Source of the DNA: Gyrodactylus bullatarudis
Lineage: Eukaryota > Platyhelminthes > Monogenea > Gyrodactylidea > Gyrodactylidae
DNA length: 64,000 nt
Reading direction: 5' to 3'
Assembly (NCBI GenBank): GCA_012064415.1
Contig: SSNU01000156.1
Span: forward strand, 1-64,000
The notes beneath the pieces are model-generated. The model ran no database searches and had not been told where the DNA came from. It saw only the letters and a program-made list of their open reading frames with translations. Shown piece by piece: positions 23,501 through 38,500 of this stretch (positions are counted from its first letter, which is position 1; the number at the start of each line of letters is the position of its first letter). Both the position numbers and the translations under genes were made by a program.

Positions 23501-26500
23501 ATCTTAAGGCAATATTCAGTAAAAAAAATACTAGCTCTACTTTCATTGGTTGAAGGAAGCATTGACCAATAAAATCAAAGATAACTCAAGATACTTTTAA
23601 CCTGTATTTTTGTTATTGTATAGAATAACAAAGTTACATCTATTATATATGGATACAATGTATAAATAAAATTGATGTTGATAATCTCTAGTTTAATTTA
23701 ATCATTTGAGATTTAATTATGATCGTAATAAGATTCCGACAATTGAATAGAAAATTATCTGAGTAATACTTTTAACTTTTTACTATTACTAATAGCTAAT
23801 GATTTCATGTGATAAGGAATCCTTATTACGGATTGATAAGACTTGTGACTACAATCATGAATATGCATGGCTCATGATCTTTTACCATCCCCTTATTTAT
23901 AATTGATCAATGTTGAATTTGAATTCAACCTTGTTAAAATGATCATTCTACCCCGGAAAAAGAAAATACTGAATATAGAACCGGTTCTTCTTGTCTGCTT
24001 CATACTCTTAGACTTTACTAAAGCCAATTGATAAGAAGATGAGCAGTCAGGAACACAACTGCTTTCTGAATCTCTGAATGAAAAATTTGACTAAAGAATT
24101 GAGGCATTTTAGAAAATTAAAAAAAACGTTAGATTGAATTTATTCATTCTCAAATCTTATAAGCTCATTTTATTGTGAGATTCGAAAAGTTCTTGATTAT
24201 TCAGAGAAAAATATCCAAAAAATTCTCATCTTAACTTTATATCACGTCCGAACATCCTAGTAAACCACACAAGAGTCCATCACTTTTGTTTTTGTTTGAT
24301 TTAAAGCATGAGAATCACTTTCACGATATAGAGAAGAAAATTTTTGAAAATATCAAAACTTGAGTTGAAAATAATTGTTGAGTTCAATTTTGAAATATTC
24401 CAAATAAAAACTTATCAAAAAATTTGCTCTTCATATCGTGGAAGTGGGCCTCATGATCTAGACTGCAAAAAATTTCAATTTCTTTGTGAAAAAATTGAAA
24501 ATTTTGTAAAAATTGAAAGTGACTTACTTGATGTTTCCGATCCATATGGTTTCACGGTCCAAATCCATGGGAGATAAAAGGTTACTCGAAGATTTAACTT
24601 GATTTCCAATGATAAGTTGGAATATTTCTTCACCATTTTCACCAATTTGCAACCAAGGTACGATGTGTTCAGTTAAGCCGAATTTTATTGGGATTACTTC
24701 ATCCGTTGGGATGGGATATTGGGTTATTGCTTCGTAGAAAATATCAGGATTCTCTGAAGTTCCATATCTATCAATAAAAAATCATTTTGTTGAAGTATAG
24801 CCGAGCTTCTTCGAAAACATTTGTTTCTGGTGATGAGTTGGAACTCATTATGAGGATTTGAAGACAAGACGAATAATTAGTGATAAAGCTTTTATTTCGC
24901 CGGATCTCGTCAGACTCTTACACCGGCTTGGTTAATATATTAGATAAATTAACAAAATTTTCATCTTCTTATTGGCTGGTTTGGGAACATTTATGGGGAG
25001 GGAGTGGTGTTTCTCTTTTGTTAGCAGGAAGAGGAGAAGAGAAAGTGGACAGTTACCAATTGATCCATACATAAAAAGAAGACCAAATACGTAACTGCTC
25101 ACTAACAAAAGAGAAACACCACTCCCTCCCCATAAACGTTCCCAAACCAGCCAATAAGAAGATGCAAATTTTGTTAATTTATCTAATATATTAACCAAGC
25201 TGGTGTAAGAGTCTGACGAGATCCGGCGAAATAATAATAATAAATACTAATTATTCGTCTTGTCTTCAAATCCTCATAAAGAGTTCCAACTCATCACCAG
25301 AAAAAAATCATTATTTCTTTCTACAAACTCAGATTATAAGTACATTTTAAGAATTTACTATTAAGAATTTATGAACTGCTTAGCCCTTACATAAGTTTAG
25401 AATAACATCACGTTGGTTTATTCCTTATCTTTATTTGAAATAATTTATAGAATGTGACAATTTAGGGTTTTTTGATCAGAGAGATGAAAAAAATAATACT
25501 TCTGAATATTTTTAGCAGGATAAAATTTGATTCACGATTCACTTTAACTAATCATTAGAAAAAAATAAATTCAGCCATTAAAATGTTCGTAAAAAAGTTA
25601 AAACATACCTAATACTGACTTCTAATTAACCAGAGTAAAGAAGATCAAAATTATAGATGCATTTAAAAAAATAAGTTAACCTATTCAAAGCTAATTGATA
25701 TCAAGTTTTTTTCATCGCTCAATTTTTTAAAATCAAAAATTCAAGTATGTTGAAGATTTTCTGGAATACGAATCAAGTTGAATAAGAAAATTCTGAAAAA
25801 TAATTATTTTCATGTAAAATATGGTCATTTTTCAAATTTCAATTTGGCGCCAAAATCCCATTTTTCAAAATTTCAATCAAGATTCAAATATGAGGAGGAA
25901 TTACCTTGCAATGATAAATCCAAGATTGTTCATCTGGAGAGAGAATCTAGAATGAATCTTTCGCGAGGTTACATCGCCCGGCTCAATTATCTGGAGAATA
26001 TTTATATTTTCATTGTTGTTGTAAACATTGGATGGGTCAAAATTGATTGTTATCAATCCAATACAAGATTCATCTCTTAGGAACTTTTTCAATGGCATCT
26101 TGAACATGAGACCTGTGCGTACTTCGAACTTGCGACTTTGATAAACTTCGAGCACTTCTACAAAATAAGATTTTTGAAGAATTTTATTAATGAAACAGAG
26201 ATTTTTTAAACTCATGGTGTTACCTGAGCATTTTGATGTTGTTAGCGAAGGATCATGCTCACAGACATTGCATTTGCTTCCCGTAAAGCCTGATTTGCAA
26301 GAACATTTGCCGCTATTTAGATCACAGAGATTTGTTATTGACCCAAGAATGTCACATTTGCATTCTATAATTTGAACATTCATGATAAATTCTGGGTTCT
26401 CGTAAAAGTTTATGAATTCTTTAATCTGTGAAGTGAATCTCAATTTTTTCATAAAGAATTCAAATATGTTAAAGATTTTTCCTGCTTTCACTGATTGAAG

Positions 26501-29500
26501 AAAAAAATTCTGAAAGAAAATAATTTTATGAAAAATATTGTCTATTTTCAAATTTCGATGTGTCACCAAATTCTGATTTTTTTGAACTTTGAGCTGAAAG
26601 TGGTCAAAAGATGTTTTTCAGGATCCAGGACTTAGAAATCAATGGAATTTCTATAATTATAATTTAAATAATATTCACATAAAAAACTCAATATATTTCT
26701 CCGGATTCACAGAAAAAATTATTTTTTGAATTTTAAAACGGAATGAGCTAATAAGATGTGGATATTTGAAAAATTTCAATCTGCCCAAAATTTGGCCAAT
26801 TTTTGAATCTCGAAAATGCTTTTTTTTCAACTTTTCAGCTTAAAATTTTCATCAAATTTGATGATTCGAAGCGATGTTTGAGAAAGTCGAAAAAGTCAAA
26901 TGGTTTGATTTCCCACAGTAATGACGAATTTCAGTGAACTTCTGCAGGTGAATTCGAATTCTTCTTCTTGTGTTGATATCTACATTTAACTGCTTCAAAT
27001 TATTGAAATCGTTGAACATTTTTTCGAATCCTGACTATGGTGTACTGACGAGTCCTAAAAAGGACGAAACGCGTCTACATCTGCCAACATGAGTTGAATA
27101 TTATTTGACTCTCTTATGGAATTGACACTTGCTTATCCGAATTTCTAACATCTAGGTGTGAGAAGACAATCTCCATCAAGTTAGAGTTCATATGGATATA
27201 GTAATTACCAGTGACCACACTTTGCTAGTAGGTTAATTGTCTAAAAACACTGTAAGTTCTACATGTTGCTTATATACAAATAAATTAGTGTTCATTGAGA
27301 GAGATCAATCCCAAATTTTCCCTTGAAAATGGTCAAGAAATATTGTAAACTGAGCTGTAAATCTAAAAAGAATCAAGTTTTATGTACTCAAGATCTTTCT
27401 TTACTTTGAGGCAATAAATAAATTGTTCATGCTATAATTTTTTCTAATAAATTTTAATCAAGTAGCTGAGCTGTTGAATTCACTGACCTTCTCAGTATGT
27501 TTGGGTTATGAGGGCTTACTAAAGTCACACTGATTTCTTTCATACACTAGTGAATTACTAAAACTCGCTGATTTCCCAGATTCAGGGTAACATATCTTAT
27601 TATTAAGACACATTTATATTTTATTTCAACCTAATGTCTAAGGCATAACTTTATAACAACTGACCTTTGCATTCTTCCGCAAACGACGACCGCCAGTATG
27701 TCGGCTTACATTCGGTGCACAGTTTTCCCTGGTGACCCTGCCTACATGGACATTGACCTTTGGAATCACACATTTCATTGAATGTTCCATATTTATCACA
27801 ATTACAAACACTTATTGGAGCTTGGAAATTCAAATGGGAATCTAAAGTGAACAAAAATTGAGAATTTTGTAAAAATCATATGATTTCTATCTTTATATTA
27901 GCTAGCTTTAATTAATCTAACTGACCGGAAAGCATTGAATCGAAACTGTTCTTTCTACAAGCCGAATCCGTTGTATCAATTTCAATACGAGTTCCCGTGA
28001 GACATGCCTGTCGATTCAGTTCACACTCACTGGTATAATACTTGCCATCAGAACCACAAAATTTCTCAGTCGAATCAAACGGGCTCGGACAACTAGCTCT
28101 GCATTCACATTTACCCTCAATGCATTCTTGGCCAAAGGGACACGGGGCTGGACATTTTTCTGATAAAGATCAATTAGGTACTTGTAAATTTTTTCGAGCA
28201 TCACGGACACTTACTGCAAATACCATTGTGTTTAACTGTTATCAACTTTTGATCAGTGCATGATTTACTCTGTAAGAGACATTCGTTGTCGTACGTATTC
28301 TGGTCGCTTCCACAAACTGGATTATATTTCTATTTATGAATGAATAGGAATGAGAAAATAATAAAAGCAAAATGTCAAGCCATTAGTTATTAATTTATAT
28401 CAAGCCTTCATGTCCAATTATTCCACTAGAGGATAAAACACTTTTCTTGAGCGATATTATCAACTGAAAGATGCTTAAAATACATATATTCACCCCTTGT
28501 TAGAAAGATAGTTTATTAGACTATAAGAATATATAATATATAGCTTTTCACTGATGCCAACCAGAGTTACTTAAAGAAGGGTGATTTTTTGGAAATGTAG
28601 TCAAATATTTAGAACGTTTTTTTGAAGACCTATTTACTGAGACCTTAGTATAAAATTAGAATTGATAAATAGATTAGATCCGGAATCAGCGTAATTATTT
28701 TGGTAAGGTTAAAAATTTTACTGATTTGTGTGATGAAAAAAAAATAATTTAGGACATGAAGGGTTAGACAGGGTAGATTGGTATTCATGTAAAACCCCCT
28801 CAGTACCTTAATTATTCAGATTCATGAGTGATAAATATTAAGGGGCAGCTGTTAAATAGATTATAATAAACTATCAGTTCAACCAGTTTGATTTATCATA
28901 TTTATATAAGATCATTAAATCAGGTTTTACGACAAAAGCAACGAAGTATTAAGGGCTTATCGATCGTATCGATAAAGTCTTACAAGGTATTATTCATTTT
29001 AGGAAAAAGCTTTTTCAGATCAAGATTATAATAAGCAAAATAGCCTTCAGTCAAAATCAATAAAATATTCTGTAGATTGATTTGAAATTTAAAAATAATA
29101 GAACTATGAAAACTTACTGGTTCACAATGAGTTGGACAAATGCAGAATGACTGACCCCGATCATTAGTTCGACAAGTGGCATAAAAGTCACATGATATAT
29201 TCTTACAACCATCTGAAATAGGAAAATAGAGAACTTTTAACATAACATTATATTAGTTTTTCTCAAATTACAAAAAGAAATTTCTGTTCCGGAAACTGTT
29301 GTTATACCAGTGAGAATGTAGTTGTATTCAACCATTATTGGCAGATTCAACTCTATTGAACTTTTTATTTTAATTGAATTTCTTTCAAAATTTCTGAGTT
29401 AAAATTTGAAAATTTTAAATTTTAACCTCTTTTATCCATACAGAAAATATTTAAAGCTATACCTAGATCAAATCAAGATCAGTTTGTATATTAAAAATGA

Positions 29501-32500
29501 GTAATCTAACTTTATTTGAATTTATATGGGATAAAATAATTCTTACCGCATCGGCCCAAGTTTTGGATTTTTATATTAGCATTTTCTTTACAACTTTTTG
29601 AATGGAATTCGCACATATTTGCATAACTTTCCCCATCAGATCCACAGACGGGACCGCCGAGAAGATTAACATCTCCCAAAACCCTCGGACATTCTGGACA
29701 GACACACTTTATACTTGAGTATGATGGCATTATCTGAGAATTGGAAGGTGTTTTTATAGCAGAACATATTTGATTCTGTCTGCAGTCAAAGCCAGCTTGT
29801 TTACAGAGCTCGTTGTCTCCTGAGAACAAAAGTTTTTTCAGCTTTTTACTCAAAAATGGGATAATTCTAAAATTCTCAAAATGTCTCTTTTATCAATAAA
29901 TTATTTAAATGCTTTTGCAGCAACTGAGTTTGATGCTGAATTCATTTTGAATATACTTGGTGTCATCCCTTGTTAAGAAACTGCTCAATGATTTGTAGCT
30001 AATTTTTCTCCTTTTTTTACAAGACAGTTCAAAATTATAAATGTATGAGTTTAGATTCTAAACTTTAGAAGTTAGAAGTATCAAGATAAAATTTTGGGAG
30101 TTAACTCTAAGAAAAAATAGTTTACATAACAATGGAAATTTACTATTTTTACAAAAAACTCAATATTTTTCTTCGGAACCAGGAAAAACAAATTAAAAAC
30201 TCCGAAAAATGATCAATCTGACCAAATTTCGTTAATGCACCAAATTTCCATTAATTCACTTTTTTCAACCCTAAATTATCATCGATCTCGAAGACTTGAA
30301 GGAGTAAAATTCTGAGATTTGGGATTAGCATTAAATAAAGAACTCAAGTTTGGCCGTACAGGTTGAAAGAGACCTACTGGTTCCAAGAAAAAATTCAACC
30401 TCTAAATTTAGGATAATTTTCTTACGTGATAATCAAAACGATGACAAATTCATCTGAGTTTCTTTAGACAAATTCGAAATTATCCCAAATTTTTTCATTG
30501 AATTCAGAATATTTTTAACTTAGCGAAGAAAAATATTGAGTCTTTTTGCAAAAAATAATAAATTTTCATCTCCATGTCAACTAGGTTTAAGATCAGATTC
30601 TGTCCATAAGATTTGAGCTACAATTAATAAGTAAATTTACATATTTTAAAAGAAGACTCAAATTACGTTGGTTGATTTGAAGTTGGGAATCTATGATTTT
30701 TACAGAAATCTCGATTTTTTTATCAAGAATTCGAATTTTTTAAAGATTTCTCGGAATCCTACTTATGTTGCCCACTTTAAACATTTGAAGAAAAAACTTT
30801 TTATTGATTTGAAAGTGGCAGGCTGATCAAAAATTGATTTTCAGGATCATGATTAGATAATAAAGCTGAATAGCACCGTCAAATTACCGACAGTTACCCC
30901 ATTTCCGAGAGATTCTGAATTATCGAAATTTTATTGATTATCAAGTAGTGAAAATGATAAAAAAAAATCGAATATCAACTCCCAAACGATATGCATCAGA
31001 TAAGACTCATTTGAATTGATTTTCTTGTCTAACCTTGTCTTGAAGAAACTCTTTCGATCAGCCTCCCAATTTTCAATTCAAAGTTCGAAAAAATGGGATT
31101 TTGGCGACAAATTGAAATTTAAAAAATGGCCATATTCTTCATAAAAATAATTTTATTTTCATAATCTTTTTCTTCAAATGGTAAAAGTGGGCAGCGTGAG
31201 TAGGATTCCGAAAAATCTTTTAAAAACTCGAATTCTTTCTGTAAAAATCATAGATTCCCAACTTCAAATCAAATAGCTTAGTTTTTAGAGATATATGAAA
31301 TGTATTAACCTAAAAACATTAAAGTAATTTGAAAAAAAGAATTTTATTTCCCTCTCTTTATGACAAATATTACTGACTACACATTCCAGAGTGATTGATG
31401 AAAATTTCCCGCTTCTGAAGACAAGAATCTCTTCTCAGATGACACATTGAATCATAAGTGACACCATTTGATCCACAAACAGGGATGAAAACATCTGGAC
31501 AAGACATCTCGCAGTCACAATATGCCTGATTTGTTGAGCCATCGACCTTGCAGATTTCTCCTGACCACTCGCAGACATGACTTGAACAAGGGTTCTTCAC
31601 TATTGAAATTAAAACAAATATGTAAACAAACATAACAAGACTTCCTTGCATATTGGATTTCTCCTCTCATCCAAGATGCAAGTTTCATAAGGTTCGCACA
31701 CCTTTCTAAAACATGGATCTAAAAGACTATCAAAAGGCTTTGAAAATATCCTACCACATGGTCCTCGATATTTCACCCGAATGTCGAGTAACTGTGAACA
31801 TGCTTCTCTACGCAAGTGACACAAACTAGGATATTCAACTCCGTTAGTTCCACAAATGATTCCCTTATCAGTACTATCACCAACATCATAACAATCACTA
31901 TAACATAGACAAGTTGTCTGCTTAAAGTCTACACTTGGCTTACACCAGGCGCCAAACGGACATGTATAGCTTAAGCATGGATTCTCAATGGATTTGTCAT
32001 TTTTGTAGAGATGAAGACAAGATGAATGTATTACTAATATAATATGGATAATCAATAAAAGTAACATTGTTCCAAGTTTCATGAAAGTTTGATTCTTGTT
32101 AATAAATCTGTTGAGAAACACCCATCTTAAATATCTAAATCTAATGTCCAATAAGAATTCAACATGAAAACAAACTGTAATATCAAAAGATGATACGAAT
32201 ATTATTACTGGACTTGAAATGAATATATATTTATTTATTGCCTATAGAGCTGGCTTACCACAGAATCCACGATGTTGCATTTTAATTGAGACTTGTTTCT
32301 CGCACGATGTCTTGATCAGGTGACATCGATTCAGATATGTCTCTCCGTCATCTCCACAGACTCTATCTGGCCATTGATTACTACAGTCGATATGAGAGCA
32401 TGAACAGTATTCTCGGTCTTCAGTATCCTTGGAACACTTTGCGTATTCCTGACAGATGCCACCTCCAGGACATATTTCATCTATTGAACATTTAAAAAAT

Positions 32501-35500
32501 CCTTGTTATTGCTTCTAAAACTTTATCTTAAATTATTTTTAAATCATTTATTCGATGCGTCACTGATAAGTTATCAGTGATAACTTAATAACAAAATTAA
32601 ATATGAAAAATTTTGTATACTAATTGTAGGTAAATTATCAGTTAAAATCAGTTGGGAAGGCCAGAATATTGCGTCTTAACATGTGATCAGTGATCAGAAA
32701 TTTTATAACGGAATGAATAAAGTTAAAATAATATTTCAAACTTGAATTTTATGCTTGACTAATCAAAAGCTCTCAAGTTTTTACAAGATTGAGACGCTTT
32801 AGAATCAGCAAAATTCTAATAGCAAATCCGTCTTACTGATAATATATACAAAATAGTATAATAACGCGAATATAAAACGTTTTTATTTCGGAGCCAAATC
32901 TATGTGTGTACTCAACCGAACCCAAATCGGTTTGCAAAGAAGGTCATGATCACGATTTTCGGGTGTCGTAGAGGAATCATTCATTACGAACTGTTGGAGC
33001 CCAATCAGACAGTCAATACTGATGATTACATCCAGTCATTTAGGGCAATGCAAGAGAAGTTGAGGGAGTTATACCCTCGATTTGGAAGAATAAACTTTTT
33101 GCAAGATAATGCTAGACCTCATGTTTCGCAACAGGCAAAAAGATTTTTTGAGGAATCCAATGTGGATGTACTGGAGCATCCACCTTATAGTCCAGATCTT
33201 TCTCCGACGGATTATCATATTTTCCGCTCATTACAAAATCATTTGAAAGGGAAAAGCTTCAACTCAAGAGATGAGGTTTTGAATTCTGTTGACGGGTATT
33301 TTGCTCAAAAACCTCAAGAATTTCGGAAAAGAGGCATAGATATGCTTTCAGAAAGATGGCAGAAATGTGTAGAAAAGAATGGAGATTATTTTGATATAAA
33401 CATAAGAGACTAATTTTTCCAAGAACTTTTCACACAATCTAATAGTATAATAATTTTAAGGCAGTTTTAGTTATCAAGCAAAATTTCGTCTTATATAAAT
33501 AGGACTATTAGTTTATTGTATTAGACTTACATTTGAATCGATAGTCCTCGCATAGAATCAGGTTTTTACTCTTGATCTTGTTCTCTACTCCATATAACTG
33601 ACACGATTTCATATTCAGCAAACATTTATTCCCGAATATTGTTCCATTTTCGGAACAGATCACTTCTTGGTAGCCAAATGTTTCGCAAGAGTTTATTTCA
33701 CATCCATTGGGATAGATTTGCTTCTTTGTCAACGACAAACTTTGTAATTTGAAATTTTCTAAAAAAATTAATATCAAGGCTTGTACATATGAAATATGAA
33801 ATACCTTTCCTTGTAAAAATTTGAATGAATAGGAAGTTTCATTTTTCAGCCCAGAAGATTTGAAGAAATTCCATACGAATTTAAACAAAAATAAGAATCT
33901 GGTCATAGAATTCCAGAAGAATTCAAGAGAAGTTTATTTTCGTGATTAACGTTCAATTTTCTTTTGGAGGATTGAAAAGTTCAGATGATCTCCCACGATT
34001 ATTTTCAAAAAATTCACAAAAGAAATATTAAAACTATTGAACTACTTGTGAAATTCTGAATAAGATGTTGGTGAAGGAATATTTTCCAATTTTACGACCA
34101 GTGAATGACACATTTGTCTGAAATTCGAAATAAGTATTTTAGAGAGAGGCAAATTCTTTAACATAAAAAAGTTCCTATTAAACCTGGTATTATAAATCGC
34201 ATTTGAGAATGCCGATTTTTTAATTAACTCCATCTATTTTCATTGAATTTTTCTACTACAATCGATTAAAATCTAAATTTTGAGCCATTTGAATACAATT
34301 TTGAATAGAAATAGGTTCTTAGGGTATTTTTAATCAGCACTGCATATTCTAGTAAAAAATTCCGATTGATTTGGGATATGTTGAAGATGTTTGAAAAAAT
34401 GGGATTTTAGGGTATCTGAGAATTAAAAATTTCGAATTTAAATTTCATATTCCTAGTTAAATCTAACAGATTAGCATTGTAGCCGAAACATTGTTCGGAG
34501 AAAAAAAATTTTGACTCGTTCTAATATTTATATAAATTTGATCTCAAATATCAGCACTGGCTCAAATCTTCAAAATCAATAAAAGAAATTTGATTCTGAC
34601 TATACAGAGGGTAAATATTGAAGTTTTATCAAAGAGAGTACCTGAAGCATGTCGACATTGTTCTAGATTTGGATTAATACTGGAGAATAAAACTTTTAAT
34701 TCCAATTTTTCCACACAAGACGTCTGGAGCATGTGACAGTCATTCTTGTAGATTAATCCATTAGAAGCACACACAGCCTTTTCCGTTGCATCACATAAAC
34801 CATCAAGTTTTAATTCTTCTAAACTCGGACAAACACAGATTGGAATTGATTTTGTCTCAGATTGACTGATTGAGACAACCTCGTTCCATACTTCACATTT
34901 TGCTCCCGGTTGACATTTATGTTGACGACAGGGGTTTTCATCACCTTGATTTTTAAAAAGTTTAATTTAATTTCCTCAAAAAGTTGTACTTTAAATTTTG
35001 TCCATCAATGTCAGAAATGCTTACAAGAATGCTTTTAGGAATCAATAAAATCTTTATTTATTTATCTGTATCTCCTTCTTCAAAAAAGGAATTTATACAA
35101 TTTTCTCTCTTCACTTTCTAAATCAATGAGAGTTTCTTTTTTTAATTGAGGTCACACGTAAACCTTGTGTGGTACATTTAATCTGCGTATTTATCAACCA
35201 AAAAAATCTAACGGTACCAGGGTATTTTCACCAAAAGAGAAAGAACACATTAATGATCTCATCTAGTCTTTTAACAAGATGATGACAATTTTACGGTAAT
35301 ACAGCGAGAGCAAGACTAAAATAGACCAGAATATTTTTCGAAATTGATTACAATCTCAGACATGTCCTTGAAAATACTACTCATAACATGGTTTATATAA
35401 CAGCAATTAATATCGTTGCGATTACAAAAAGATTATCTTATCTATCACTCAGCAATCTTAACCCTTTCGATACCATAGTTGAACGAATAAAGTTTCAGGC

Positions 35501-38500
35501 TTAATTCTCTCACAGGATTACCTAAAATGTGATGATAAAAAACATTTACTAGGACAAAATTCTATTAAAGTTTTTTCTTACACATAATTTCATCAGGGTT
35601 TGATATATATTGAAATTCCCATCTACTGGTGAGTGTTTATTTGCCAATGAAGGGATTTATTTGAAAGTTAATTGTTTCAAAGACTCAATTAATTTCAAAA
35701 AGGATATCTTTTAAATTTCATTCAATCTTATTACAAAATAACCTAGATATTGAAGATTCAAGGTAAAAATAGGGTTGAAAATTGCCCCATTTTCACGAGA
35801 CTATTGATGGAACTACTCATTGATTTCATGCATAAAAAATATACTTTGTTTTGGATTAACTATTTAGCTTCTACGGAAATTAATATTATTATCTCTGAAC
35901 ATTGATAAGTATAATAATTTCGATCAAAAAGAATCATGAATTAAGGAATTCTACTTCCTTTGGTAAAAGTTCAAATATATTCTTATGCCTGGCTAGCAAA
36001 AATATAGCATGATAGCAAACTAAGATTGTTTGTGATATACTATCAAAAAATAATCATGAAAAAATGTTTCGAAATCATTGAAAAAAGTCAGTTTGAACAT
36101 AGAGGTCATATATGACCTCTGGTATCGAAAGGGTTAAAATGAAATTGTATATCGTTTTCGAACAAATTTCATGAACATTAATGTTGTATCAAAGACTATT
36201 TTTACATAAAACTCAATAATTTTCCCCAGCTAGCCAGGAACACGAATAATTTTTTGGAAGATTGGGCCATTTACGAAACTCCTAAATACTGACAATATTT
36301 TAATGTTTGTGTTTTTAATTGCACTGAAAGCAACTGTCAATAGATAAAACTTTATTCTATTAGTTTTAGTTTAGTAAAATATTTCTGTTGTTTCTACAGT
36401 AAATGTACTTCTTGAGGCATGTCAATACTGAAATATTTTACATCAATATATCGATTAGGTCTAATGTGATATTTGGCATTAAATAATTTTTTGGAATCTG
36501 ACCTGAACTGAGGTTTTATTTAAACACTGAGAATTTTTCATACTTGACATTAAATATAGAATATTTAACAAGATTTATATTTCAAATTTTATAATCCAGG
36601 ATATCTTAGAATAAAAATTGGAGCGGTTTTTTCCTAGCTTGATCTAGCTTTCTCATCATTCAATATGCTGGTTCGGTAAAGAACTCAGAAAAACTTTCCC
36701 TTCTAGAAATCTTCTATTGTATCTAGTTTCCTTACTATGTTTTTCTAACTCCAAAACTTCATATTCGTTCGACAGTTGTTAAAAAATCCTTTTTCCTGAA
36801 TAGAATAAAGCTTGAAAGTAATCACAGCAAAAACAAATACAGAATGATTTCTAGTTTTTTGAGATGAATAGAGAATCAAACTTTTTGATTAGAACTTTCT
36901 TTGTACTTGTAACCTTAATTACCATGTTAGAGAAAGTTTTACTCAATCTCTACTCGCAATCAACAGAACAGAAGTACACGAGAAATATTTTTCTATAGTT
37001 CCATATGATTTGAGTTCTTTTTCAAGTATCTACAATCAATGATAGGATTTATTCTTCTGATCATTTACTTATCAGAAAGCTGAAGTTTGAATAACTCTAA
37101 AATCTCTTTCCGATACCATGGCTGAACGAAGATAGAATAACTTGATAAAAAATATTTACAAGGACGAAATTTTATCAATATGTTTTTTTTCTCACATAAT
37201 CTGCTAGTGAGTAGTTAAAGAAAAATTTTAATTTCACCAATGAGACGATTTATTTGGGAATTAATTGACTCAGTTAATATTAATCATTCGATCTGATTAC
37301 AAAAAACTAAGATATTGAAGATAAAAATTTACTCCATTTTCAAGAGACTCTTATTCATACCATTTTGAATTTGTTTGAGTTTTCATTCGATCATGTTCCT
37401 TACATAGTGTCCTAATAGACCTAATGTTTCAATTTTTTTCATTCAACAGCAGAAGTTGATGATACTAAAAATTAGGCCAATTTTTGGGTTTCGGAAATGC
37501 ACCAATTTCTACTTTTTCAACTTTCAATTTTCATCGATTTCGATGATTCGAAGCATTTGAGTACTGATATTTGGGATCAACATTAGATGAAAGTTGAAAA
37601 AGTGGAAATTTGGTGCATTTTCGAAACCCAAAAATTGGCCTAATTTTGGTCAGATTGAATTTTTTTGGAACATCGACAGCTCATTCCGTTTTAGAATTCA
37701 AAAAATTATTTTTACAGTGAATCCGGAGAAAACTATCGAGTTTTTTGTAAAAATAGTAAATTCTCATTTTCATGTCAATTAGGTTTATATATCATTAGAA
37801 TCGTCTCTTTAAGCTTGATCAGAAAGTCACCTTGGCTAAAAATGATATTTTGCAAAATAGATAGTTTGTGTTATCAAAAAATAATCATGAAAAGATGCTT
37901 AAAAGCATTCGAAAAAGGCTAGTAATCAAACTATGCATAGAACATTTTAGGAATAACCGCTACTTTACTGTTTGAGAATTGATGATGCCCCAAAAAATGT
38001 TGACAATTGGTTTCCGGGTCTAATTGTGATCCTTAAAATTGACTTTTAACCAATTCCTTCTTATTTTACCTTTTTTTCAAAGACAGAACAAACTAAAGAC
38101 TAAATTTAAATAACAGAATCAAATGTACGAGATGAATATTAATTGATTTTCATAAAGTCTAAATAATTTACCTCGGTAGAAATAGAAAAAATGTCTGGAT
38201 AAAATAATGTCGGGAGTCTTTCTTTAACTGAAGAGAAACATTACACCCAAAATGAATTCAAACATAAACTTGCCCAATGGTAATTGCGAATGAATTAAGA
38301 ATAAGTAATTGTTAAGCGACTATGGCTTATACGAATGCTGTAAAAACAACTGATTGCAAAGAAAAAAATATTTCCCATTTCTTACCTCTAAATGAGAACG
38401 GATAGTGTTTGTTTTAATCAAGTTGAATCACGCGGTCAAATTGAAAAGCAAAACTTTTTCGTAGCACATCTCTGATTTTGAAATTAAAAAAAATATCTAA

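Noticed and set aside
24880..25198. Paired ORFs on opposite strands (24880-25074 and 24932-25198)
   Set aside because: They are the same sequence read in the two arms of a palindrome, not genes.
25196..25250. Second hammerhead ribozyme at GTCTGACGAGATCCGGCGAAAT
   Set aside because: The core strings are present, but stem II cannot pair, stem III is not formed and no cleavage triplet is placed correctly; kept only as a speculative finding.
35458..37960. Simple tandem duplication within agrin intron 2
   Set aside because: The shared sequence is bounded by inverted ends and TTAA, so two insertions of one MITE family explain it better.
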